DNA of 64,000 nt from Guyanagaster necrorhizus (Eukaryota; Basidiomycota; Agaricomycetes; Agaricales; Physalacriaceae), in NCBI RefSeq assembly GCF_019112545.1, contig NW_025064897.1, positions 1-64,000 of the forward strand. The letters run 5' to 3'. Positions 43,819 through 53,404 of the stretch are shown here, piece after piece. Position 1 is the stretch's first letter. Every line of letters begins with the position of its first letter. The position numbers and the translations under genes are program-made. Below the pieces are notes generated by a model. That model saw only the letters and a list, made by a program, of their open reading frames with translations. It did no database searches and was not told the origin of the DNA.

Positions 43819-44928
43819 TCATCTCCCATTCCTTAACATCTCTTTCACTGTACTCCTCTGTCCCAGTAGCGCTACAATCTGCCACCTAGGATCCTTGACA
43901 TCGGACTTTTTCAACAATGCAATATCCTCCTCGTCATCCTCTCTGTCGCCGACAGCGAGATGCATAGCTGCCGCGCTACCATTTGGCAGCACGGCCGGTG
44001 CCATAGCGAAAAGGGTGTCGAAGGCGGATGTCGAAAGGACCTTTTGCTTTTGGGAACGGTGGATGGAAGAGGCGGGAGCAGAGGCGGTGGATATAGAAGA
44101 GATGGCAAGAGATTTGTCGGTGAGAGTGAGGGCGTGGGTGATGAGTTGCTTTAGCTTGACCTGTGGCAAAGATTAGATTATATGGAGGATGTGTTATTAA
44201 GCCTACTTCGCAGGCGAGATGCATAAGCGATGACACAGAGCGGGACGGCGAGCCTAGGTTGTTCTGTGCGCAAATGAGGTTAATCCGGTCCGCAATATGC
44301 TGGACATTGGGCGAACGTGTTATCGTTGCCAGTTGGACGGCGAGCCTGCTCCCCGGTGGTTCTGTTCGATGTCAACGAAGCGAATACTAGGCCCGACAAA
44401 TTCTCACCACCGCGTTCCGGTAACAACACGACGCCTCTCTCGCGTGCAATCTCATCGGTATCCGGTCGAGGACCTGCCGACGGTGGCAATGATTCTAGAG
44501 CAGCTATCCGGTCGCGTTCATGTTTGCCGACGGAAATCGACCATCGTTTGAGCCGCTCCGAGCGTATGCTTCCATCATCGCCGGGACCTTGGTATGGTAG
44601 TGTTCTCCTCCTCTTCCGTGGTGGGGGCTTGGGCAGGTCCGGTGGAGGCGTTACAGGTCGCTTGAAACTGCGAGCATCGAAAAGGGATATTATGAGTGCA
44701 TTGTGTAGTTGAACTGTTCAACACGGTTAGTCTATAGCCTTGTGGTCGACATGGAAGTTGCTCACTGAGGTTGGGAGCATCGAGCACGGCCTTGAGAGCG
44801 TCTTCAAATTCTGGTCGAGATATTTTACCTGTAACAAAAGAAGCGAGAGGTTCAAAGTAGGCGGGTGCTTTGGGACCGAGGTGGGAGCTAATTTGTTGCT
44901 TGATCGTCGACGTCGAGGATAGAGACAT
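43819..44928 (-). CDS. HFI1: SAGA core subunit Ada1/Hfi1 (Tada1)
   Basis: Four exons (introns 44714-44765, 44362-44407, 44161-44206) give 321 residues. The N-terminus reads TIKQQISSHLGPKAPAYFE...FVTGKISRPEFE, then LIQLHNALIISLFDA, RKRRRTLPYQGPG and LKRWSISVG, the SAGA-Tad1 family pattern. A histone-fold-like segment follows (SPSRSVSSLMHLACEVKLKQLI). Hfi1/Ada1 pairs with TAF12 and holds the SAGA core together. Intron 2 was placed so that LPERGEPPGSRLAVQLATIT stays in frame; only that acceptor among three nearby AGs keeps the phase. Confidence 0.87.
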
Positions 44929-44989
44929 TGTCACAGCGTGACCATGATGAAGTGACAGTCACTCGTGGAAGCGATGACACTCAGCAGGC

Positions 44990-45130
44990 TACACTTATTC
45001 ACACTTTCATCTGTATATCGGTCGGCAAGGTTCTGATCTCTTCTCACCAATCATACTCACAAGGAAATACAGCCGTGTACGTGCATTGCGTTCCTTCTAG
45101 TCTTGAATATCTTCACTTCGCGCCGGTGAT
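44990..45130 (+). pseudogene. Relic of an F-box/LRR gene upstream of the intact copy
   Basis: Bases about 45004-45062 (tcacactttcatctgtatat then cggcaaggttctgatctctt) resemble bases about 46330-46385 of the neighbouring F-box gene (actttcatccgtatatcgg then caaggttttggcctctcccc), with an extra 'tcg'-like insertion and several substitutions. This suggests a worn duplicate fragment of an LRR region. It has no open frame. Homology beyond this block is unclear. Confidence 0.4.
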
Positions 45131-45191
45131 CTAACTGGCAAGTTCTATATCTCGTCTTGTCGACAAATACTTAGCCAACTCATCACAGCTC

Positions 45192-46946
45192 ATGACATTG
45201 CCCCCCGCTATTCTCCCAGCCTGGCACCCTTGTAAAGGATGTGCCTGCGTGAATCACACCATCCCCTCTTACCGATTTTTCGTCACCGATGCAGATAGTC
45301 CCATCGCTGATCACCCAGATCTTGGGCCACTCACACGTTCCAATGCTACACCCAACCCGTCTGAAGAGAAAACTCTTCAGCAGATGATATCTGATTCTGG
45401 AAAGCGCATCGATAACGTCGACGACCACGTCTTGCAATTCAAGGCGCTGAGACAGAGTCTCGTACAGTCCATCGCACGCGTCGACGAGCAGCTAGCGGCA
45501 CTGGATAACGAGCGGCAGCGCCTCTTTGACAGCATTCGAGAACGACAGCGTCTTCTCAGCGCTTTGCGTCGTATGCCCAAAGAAGTCCTTGCTCACATCT
45601 TCTTTGATACCATTTTCTTTCCTTTCCCACGAGTACAGCCGTCCACGCGTACTGGTGGTCGGTCGGCGTTTTCTCCCATGGGGAACCCACTATTATCATT
45701 TGCCTTGGTCTCTCAAAATTGGAATGATGTCCTTGTTGCCTACCCTAGCCTTTGGTCTTATGTCAACATCGTAGTCGACCGATTGCCCTCCAGTAGCTAC
45801 GCACGTTGCATCGGCAAACACATATCTCGCTCTGGTCAATCTCCATTATCAGTCTCGATATCTCATACTGGCAGCGCAGCCGGGCCTGGCGCCTTACCCG
45901 ATGCTGTCCTAACGACTCTTTTTACAGCCCGCCATAGGATCATATGCCTCCATCTTCACCTTCCCGGAAGGTACTTCCCCTCTGTACAGCAACTACCTCT
46001 ATCATTTCCCATTCTACGAGAACTCCATCTTCATTCTTCTTCAGATACTGCGGATGTCGGCCAACATCTCGATTTTGACCTTCTGCCGGACCTGCAAGTG
46101 CTAGATGTCATGGACATCAGCAACATTCATTCATCATCTCCTCCCTGGCATCAGATCACCCGTTTTTCAAACACTCATGTGCAGCCCGGACATGGTCCGC
46201 TTATCCATTTTGCTCTGACTATCTTAACAGCAATGTCTCGTCTGTCTGTTTGCCGTCTCTTCCTTGACTTGCAACCCTTGATCAACGGGATCGCAGAGGA
46301 GACGACGACCCTAACCGAGCTCAAATCACTTTCACTTTCATCCGTATATCGGCAAGGTTTTGGCCTCTCCCCTGTCATACCCTTTCTCCTCGACCACCTC
46401 ACGTTGCCTGTTCTCTCGGATCTTTCAGTAACATGCTTAGTTGGCACCACCTCGCGGGACCAGGACACAACCTTTACTTCTATTTGCCGACTCGTTGAAC
46501 GCTGCAACTGCCCTTTGACATCACTCTCCTTTAGCAACGGAGGAGTTCAAACGAACGATCTTATATTTATCCTCACTAGCATGCCTGCCCTCCAAGACCT
46601 GCGACTAACAAACATCGGTAGGGGAGCTTTGACTGAACATGTCCTTGATTATCTTGCTACCATCGTTAGTCCCGATACCGAGGCTGTCACCCCGGCCTTT
46701 ATTCCATGTCTGCATACGTTACATCTCATAGGCCACATTGAATTTTCAACGGAAGCCCTCATCGAGATGATTGAATCTCGCTGGAAATGTGATCCGTGTC
46801 ACCTCAAGTCGGTGAATGTTTGCCGATATGTTGACTGGCGGAGAGAAAAGGAAGAGGAGACCATAACTCTTGGGTTTCAGCATGTCCTTGCAGTGTTGCG
46901 GTCGGAAGGATTGGATGTCACGGTAAACTCACGAAGAATGAGTTGA
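45192..46946 (+). CDS. F-box protein of the Agaricomycete LRR type
   Basis: Intron-free, 584 residues. The N-terminus carries a heptad-rich helix (LVQSIARVDEQLAALDNERQRL) leading directly into an F-box (LRRMPKEVLAHIFFDTI, then FALVSQNWNDVLVAYPSLWSYV). A long tail of irregular leucine-rich repeats follows. This coiled coil plus F-box plus LRR layout is a large expanded family in mushroom-forming fungi. The F-box would recruit Skp1 of an SCF ubiquitin ligase, with the LRR region for substrate. The real target is unknown. It lacks introns, unlike nearly all neighbours. Confidence 0.82.
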   Translation: MTLPPAILPAWHPCKGCACVNHTIPSYRFFVTDADSPIADHPDLGPLTRSNATPNPSEEKTLQQMISDSGKRIDNVDDHVLQFKALRQSLVQSIARVDEQLAALDNERQRLFDSIRERQRLLSALRRMPKEVLAHIFFDTIFFPFPRVQPSTRTGGRSAFSPMGNPLLSFALVSQNWNDVLVAYPSLWSYVNIVVDRLPSSSYARCIGKHISRSGQSPLSVSISHTGSAAGPGALPDAVLTTLFTARHRIICLHLHLPGRYFPSVQQLPLSFPILRELHLHSSSDTADVGQHLDFDLLPDLQVLDVMDISNIHSSSPPWHQITRFSNTHVQPGHGPLIHFALTILTAMSRLSVCRLFLDLQPLINGIAEETTTLTELKSLSLSSVYRQGFGLSPVIPFLLDHLTLPVLSDLSVTCLVGTTSRDQDTTFTSICRLVERCNCPLTSLSFSNGGVQTNDLIFILTSMPALQDLRLTNIGRGALTEHVLDYLATIVSPDTEAVTPAFIPCLHTLHLIGHIEFSTEALIEMIESRWKCDPCHLKSVNVCRYVDWRREKEEETITLGFQHVLAVLRSEGLDVTVNSRRMS

Positions 46947-48952
46947 CTCTGTTGAGAACAATGTGGATTGGGTTGGAGTATCGTGCGAGACAGACAGTTG
47001 CTACTAGTGCCGGGTGCCCTAAGATGACTGCTGTTTTACATCAGATTTGCCAGTGCACAAGCTGCTAGTGGTCAGAGTTGATGGAAACACTAGCTCAGAT
47101 GGAGACGCAGCAGGGCAAAGAGTAGCTGCCAGAAAACCAATTGTTCTTGATTTCAAAATGGGGTTATAACCATACTTGGGCATGACCGCCTACTTCGAGC
47201 TGGTTGAGGGAAATTTCTTGATGCAGAAAAGAGGACGCCAGAAGCAAAGGACAACTGGAAGATGAGGGTGACCTCGCAATGTCGCTCTACGACTTCCGTA
47301 GAGGCATCCATGTGCTAGTTCTCTGACATATGACAAGTCGGTGCTGCTAATCACTGATATTAATCCCTAGTCAGTGGAGGTTCGCGAGCTCACCTCGATG
47401 GGGATGATGTCTTGGTTGACTGATGTGTCTATGATACGTCGACTTCCAACCCTCGGAAATTCACTGCAAAAAATATTCCTAATCCTAATTTAGTTTCGCG
47501 TGATTTCTTGATAAACAATGAAACTGCAGTCCACGTCGCTAAAAGATACATTCCAATATTCTAATCTATCCATCTGTTGACGTTTGGGGAAGCCATTGAC
47601 GATCTCTAGAAGATCCACGTCGAATCTTCGTCGTGGACGCTTGGATCGGCTCTGCCGAACGGGGGCATTGTTATTGACGAATCTCGGGGTCCTGTCATCA
47701 TGCGAACGACCTTGGCATTTGGATATACAATCTCCGTGATGGACACCTCATCAAGAAGGTTGCTTTATTTGGCTGAATATCCGTGGCTCGTATTCAGTAC
47801 GACAACGGGCGTGTCTTGGTCGTCGGTGTGCGATCTGAACGAGTTCTTGCTGAGATGACGGGTTCTTCACTCACGTCAGAGCGGCCGGGCCCTGTATGGC
47901 TTTCCGCGCTGGCAAAATCATCATGATAGCCTTGAGTGATCTAGTATGTCCACGAGTCTCGCCCAACGACGCACTTTCACCATCGCATTTCACCAAAATC
48001 CCTAGAACAAGGTATCACCGATGAGGCCATCAATATGCAGTGTGCCACAGCGATGACAGGTTCTGTATGTACTGTCGGGGCAGTGCTAATTGCTGTTGAT
48101 GGCCCGGAGACTTGAGGATGCGTCGTTCGTGTGCTCGCACCCATCTCTGGTGACCTCCTCAGCTTGAACGTGGTTGTTGCCATTGGATACATAAGCGAGC
48201 GGCAACACCCTGCTATCGGCTACAACGGGTCAATTTTCGTGGGCACGGGTCTCTTGTTTGGGCCTGCGACATTCAATGAAAAATTGTTGCTGGCAGGTCA
48301 GCCTTGATCATCATCTTCTGCGATGGTCAGGCCATCGAAGACGTTCATTGTGGAGGTCTTCCGTTTAGGGATAATTTCGGTAAATCGACGCACGCTGCTA
48401 CTGGTGATGGACATGCCGTGGTATGTCGAAATGTCGTTGCTTGTGTGGTGAACGGCGTTCAAGTTTCTCCGACTATGCATTTACAATGTTCGAGTCAGGG
48501 CAATTCGGCGCGCAAGAGTACTTGAAAAGATCCAGACCCTGGTGAGACTCATAACACGTACTCTTACGTGCGCTTTTCGCACCCAACATATCAAATAGTA
48601 TTTCCCCCGTTTCAATCTGAATTCTGCAACCCTGGGGGCGCTCCTACGGATGCGCAGACGCTCGGTTCGATCTTCTGGAATTCACTGCAAATTTTATGCC
48701 GTACTGATTGTGTATGGAGACCCGGTATATGTGCCTTGCAACCTCTGGTCTTACAAACTTGGTCTGTTAGTGGTAGTAGTTATTCTTTCGATATTCAAGT
48801 ACGGGTACCTATAACAGCATCGGTCTCCACATCGGTCTCTGGTCGGTTCAGCGTTCGAATGCCATGGCAATGACGTACTAGTTGCGTAAACGAAGATAGA
48901 AGGGTTGTCACCGCCGGTCACGTCACTCTTTGGGGTTTCCCTCATATCCGCC
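46947..48952. other. Gene-poor 2 kb region with broken coding-like stretches
   Basis: No intact gene could be built. A plus-strand stretch near 47590-47930 reads protein-like in one frame but is cut by stops (DLGIWIYNLRDGHLIKKVALFG, then IQYDNGRVLVVGVRSERVL). Another near 48040-48300 is similar. They may be remains of an F-box or WD-type gene, but I could not recognise a family. The KRE6 promoter must lie at the right end. Confidence 0.4.
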
Positions 48953-51122
48953 ATGTCTGCTGAGGACCTGCCGCCTCCCCGTCCTTCCTTCATTGCCAGC
49001 GAACGTCGCAGCCAGATGAGCATGGATAGCGGCTCAGAGTCTGATGCCCCCGTCACCATGCAGGGGCGTCGTTCACGCCATCGTCGTTCCGAGGACCGTC
49101 AGCTCGACTGGAATCCAGCTATTCTCTACGCTGATATGCCCTCGACGCCCAACTCGGCCTCGCCGCTCAATAAACGCGCACCACCTTCCTCGTTCATGTT
49201 TCCTTTCCAACACCATGCAGGCAACCCAGATCCCGGCATGCCTATTCCTGGCGTTTCTCGCCGTAGCTCTTTCGACAGCTCTCATAATCATTCTCAGCAA
49301 AATCATTCCCAGCAACTGGTGTATGAAACAACCAGAGTCTCTCCAGGTCTTGATTCTCCGACCTTGAACAGGGAAATCCCACGGGTATCCTCGAACGCAA
49401 CTTTCCGAGCGCCTTTCCTTTCTCCCGCTTCTCGTCCTGGCTCGTCCTTGTGGAGCCCTCCGTCATATCCGTACCTCAACCAAGGAGGTCCTGATTCTCC
49501 TGCAGCCTCTTCAACCGCCCTCGCTTCTGGTCTTGCAAGGTCCAAGCCTCCAGGTCCTAGTACAAAAATTGCCGCAAAGTTCACCGTCGACGATAAGCCA
49601 TGGCTCAAGGAAAGGGATGGTAAAGCTCGTGCGAGCTGGTGGATAACATTCGTCCTCATAATCCTTGGTGTCGCTGCCGCCGCTCTGCTTTGTTGGTCAG
49701 GCATAAGTACCATCGACATGCTCAAGGACAGTGACTTGTGTTTGGTCATGGACGAGGACTGGAGTAATGGCATTTCCGATGACAACTGGTCTAGGGACGT
49801 GATGCTTGGTGGTTTTGGGTACGTTTTCCCTGGGCCTTTCCTCGCTTTTTCTTTTAACATGGTTGCAGAAACGGCGAGTTCCAAGTCGCTACCTCATCCG
49901 ACAAGAACGCCTACATTAATAATGGTCAACTTTACATCATGCCTACCCTCACTAGTGACGACATTGGTACAGACTCTATTTTCAATGGCTATACTTACGA
50001 CGTCAGTGACTGCAGCACCGACAATACGACAGCTTGCTCTGTAACATCAGACAACAGCACCAAAACTGTCGTAAATCCCGTTCTTAGCGCTCGGATCAAT
50101 ACCAAAGGGAAGCAGACAATAGCTTATGGCAAAGTTGAGGTCAAAGCGAAGCTGCCGAGGGGAGATTGGCTGTGGCCCGCAATCTGGATGCTTCCAGAGA
50201 ATGAAACATATGGGGCTTGGCCGTTGAGCGGAGAAATCGATGTAGGTCTGCTCCTATTGGATCAATTTCCGTGAATTCATTCATCCGTCCTAGATTCTTG
50301 AGGCTCGCGGGAACCTTGCAGATTATGGAGGTCAAGGCGTCAACTACGTTCGCTCGTCCCTTAACTTTGGGCCCATGGAAAGCTTGTTAACCAAGATATA
50401 TGGATGGTGGGAAACAAAAAGGGGTGGCTACCATGAAGGTCTGTGAGCTTAATCTCTAGTCTACTGACACTTATTGTTTTATAGCCTTCCACACATATAC
50501 ACTTGAGTGGGACAGCAAGTTCATTCGGATGTCCGTTGATTCACGGCTTCAGGCCATGGTGAGTATTCAGATGAAGAAAGAGAAGCAAAGTTTCTGGAAT
50601 AGAGGAGAGTGAGCAATGTTTCGCCATTGTAGTTATGCTCTCACTCATTTCGGTCCAAAGTTATCCTCAAACGGCCCAGAACGGGAGTGCAGAAGTCGTC
50701 GTTGAGAATCCTTGGGAAGATAGCGGCTGGTCAGCGCCTTTCGATCAACGTACGGAACAAGGTTCTTTTTTTTGATGCCGTTAGGCTGACAGGTTACGGC
50801 TTTAGAATTCTACCTTATCATTAACGTCGCAGTCGGGGGTACTAGTGGGTGGTTCCCTGATAGTGTGGGCGATAAGCCGTGGTATGATGGTTCGCTCAGT
50901 GCGTTTCTCCCAATTGCATTTCCTTGGGTTGCATCACTGATAGTCGTTATAGCGGCGATGTATGATTTCGCCAAGGCGCAGGATACGTGGAGTGCTACAT
51001 GGCCTTCTAGTGCCGATGATAGGGCATTTAGAATGTAAGTACCTTTGTTTCATTCTTCGTGCTGTAGGTGATACGTGGTTGTCAGCGATTATGTCAAGAT
51101 GTGGAAGCTGGGAAGCTGTTAA
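48953..51122 (+). CDS. KRE6: Beta-1,6-glucan synthesis protein Kre6/Skn1 (GH16-like, type II membrane protein)
   Basis: Eight exons (introns 49819-49868, 50242-50293, 50439-50484, 50609-50660, 50750-50805, 50899-50952, 51035-51085) give 602 residues. A Ser/Pro-rich cytosolic N-terminus of about 220 residues is followed by a single transmembrane segment (begins WWITFVLIILGVAAAAL). The lumenal SKN1/GH16 domain carries the catalytic EIDILE motif within SGEIDILEARG, split by intron 2 between Asp and Ile. Downstream are FWNRGDYPQTAQNGS, IINVAVGGTSGWFPD and the closing RIDYVKMWKLGSC. Kre6/Skn1 act in the secretory pathway or at the plasma membrane in building cell-wall beta-1,6-glucan. The start gives MSAEDLPPPRP. 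Confidence 0.92.
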
Positions 51123-52315
51123 CTTAAAATTCGACATTTTTATGTGTGCGTCTGTCTGTGACAACATACCCCGCTAGATTACTACTGCGAACCCTCATTG
51201 ATATCTTTTTCATACTGATGATTTCTTTTTTTTTTTTTTTTTCTGTTAACGGACGTCGTTGTTATTGGTCTCCGCTTCCACTGGTCATTTATGCGTGGGT
51301 GTATTCTACATCATTGCATGTGTCTTTAAAATATTTTTCACGACGATATAAGAACTTTATACTACTTTTATTGGTACATGGAACTATAGTTGCAATTCGC
51401 TTTTTGATATCATGACTGCTTGTGTGGGTGTTGTCCTGGTCTGGTAAGAAAAATCACTCATCTTCAATAAAATTGACTGATGACTTGTTATCAGCCCTGC
51501 CCCACGGGCAATACTGACGTCCGTTGTAGTGCAGCGTTGGGGCCGAATCGGGTGGAGTTCGCCATCTGCCGCAATATCGCCCTCAAATCGGAGCACAAGC
51601 AAAGCTTCCGTGACATCTTGCTCTAGCGCTAGGGAGCCTTTACTATTTGCCGTCACATCCTTTGGTCTGCTATCTGCACCCATAATGTGGAATTATCTTC
51701 TCTGGTCTCAGGTCTTTCACGATCATAAATGCCAGTCTAATATATATTGCTTTACTATCCTCCGGGTTGATTCTCCTTTGGCAGGCTAATTACATACATC
51801 TTCGTCTAGACTTTCTCGTGGAACCATATCGGACATTTTGTCCTGGGTCTGAGTGGTCACGAATGGTTATGGGGCATTCTCGCTTCAATGTCGTTCCTGG
51901 TACTCTTTCGGCGCCATTGTCATCCCTAGGCCTCTCGGATCTGGATGTAGACATCTCACCAATGGGGTCACCCAGCATTGGTGAGACGCTCGTTCAGAAC
52001 GGTCGGAAAGTGACATGTTTTTGGCTAAAGATGTCTCTTTTATTCCTGACGATCCACATTTTTTATACCAGAGCTTTTAATCAGTAAGATATATCTGAAA
52101 ACACAATGATTATCTAAGCCCAGCTTCATCTGAAAGTTTGTTGCGACTTGCGAAAATAGAAATGAAATACAAGACCGCTGCACTTATTATTTTATCGTAC
52201 GACCATGATGGTCATTATTGAACTAAATCCATGGAAAGTCTGTACATGTAGAGGGTATCTATGCATACAAAATCAAAGAGGGAAAATGGGTGCGCCGAGG
52301 GAAGATGATAAACCT
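51123..52315. other. Intergenic region between KRE6 and YKT6
   Basis: About 1.2 kb. Includes a 16-base T run at 51227-51242. Overlapping short frames on both strands near 51384-52087 have no recognisable motif. One plus-strand frame can be extended across a possible 54-base intron (about 51454-51507), but a hidden gene is not supported. Probably 3' flank of KRE6 and YKT6. Confidence 0.4.
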
Positions 52316-53069
52316 TCACATAATGACGCAGCAGGAGTTTTGCTGAAGAACAGTTCGTTATATGCATAACAAGAAGTAATAGAGATCATGAGCACACCTT
52401 CTTGGCCGTCTTGTAAAACATTTTGCTCTGAGCAGAAAGCGCATTGGATCTATCAACGAGGCTGTCTAGTTTCTCGCCCCGCTGCAAAACGGACTCGATC
52501 GTCTTGTGCTGGATATCGATTGAGACTACTGCATAAGGGAGCGAAAGGGAGACGTACAAGTACGATCTTGGTCTCATCCAGTTCTTGTTGGACTCTCATG
52601 ATGGTGTCGGCCTGCCTAGGATCCTGATATTTCTGAAGGTAGGTATTGATGTCGGGAAAAGAAATGGATGAAGGATCGCTAAATGATGATTGGGGGACTT
52701 TGGCTGTGAAGTCGTCCAGCAACTTTGAGAGAAGAGAAAAAGCAGGGCGGACAGGATATTCCTGATCAGTTATAATAACACCTGACGACGATGAGATCAA
52801 GGAAGGTTGTCCAAGGACGAGTCAGACGTACCTGCCAGCTGTTCAGCGCCACCTCTATTGTATACATAGGCAGTATAATTATTCTCCTGGATACTCTGTC
52901 GTTGGCCCTGTGCAGTACGTTCTGCAACAGTTCTAGAGAAGAAGGTCATGAATTCGCTGACTGAGCCTTTCTGGTAGAAAGAATAAGAGGAGAGGTCATT
53001 GACACTGCTCAGGACAGTGCATTGTCCGCTTGGAGGCGCCAGAATGACAGAGATAGAGAAAAGTTTCAT
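52316..53069 (-). CDS. YKT6: R-SNARE Ykt6
   Basis: Four exons (introns 52782-52831, 52509-52557, 52343-52397) give 199 residues. An N-terminal longin domain ([15 protein letters not shown], then [18 protein letters not shown]) is followed by a SNARE motif with central Arg ([37 protein letters not shown]). The C-terminal CCVIM allows palmitoylation plus prenylation in place of a transmembrane anchor. Ykt6 works in ER-Golgi, vacuole and autophagosome fusion. The last exon is 27 bases and encodes just the tail NSCCVIM and a few residues. Divergent from the myosin gene. Confidence 0.95.
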
Positions 53070-53404
53070 CGTAACGAGTTCGTTGGTGGTGGGAGAGTGA
53101 CTGAGATGCCGAATTATTGACGTGTGCTTGGCTGTGCCTCCCGGCGATCATCATCGGTTCCTAATTTGGACGTGTGTTGAAGGAGTGCTGTCTCCGACGA
53201 ACTTGTTGCGAACGTCAACGCATCTAACACCTTTTACCTGACTTTGCCTCTCCGGCTTTTCCACTCCCTTTCCTCACTTTTAACTTGTACTCTCTCTACT
53301 GCAACGATTTTCACGACTTCTCTTTCTAACGTCGCCTCAATTTTTCGTTGGCTCTGGGCGGCCACTGCTGGACGATCGACTACTAAGATCACCGACCTTT
53401 GACA
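53070..53404. other. Divergent promoter region YKT6 / myosin II
   Basis: 335 bases. Pyrimidine-rich toward the myosin start (53200-53400). No gene seen. Confidence 0.5.

Noticed and set aside
50563..50632. An intron at the first GT in KRE6 after LQAM
   Set aside because: Reading through gives SFWNRGD, a conserved family segment, and the later GT donor at 50609 keeps the phase.
51384..52087. Hypothetical gene from overlapping frames between KRE6 and YKT6
   Set aside because: Open frames occur on both strands at once, and no motif or convincing splice set favours either.
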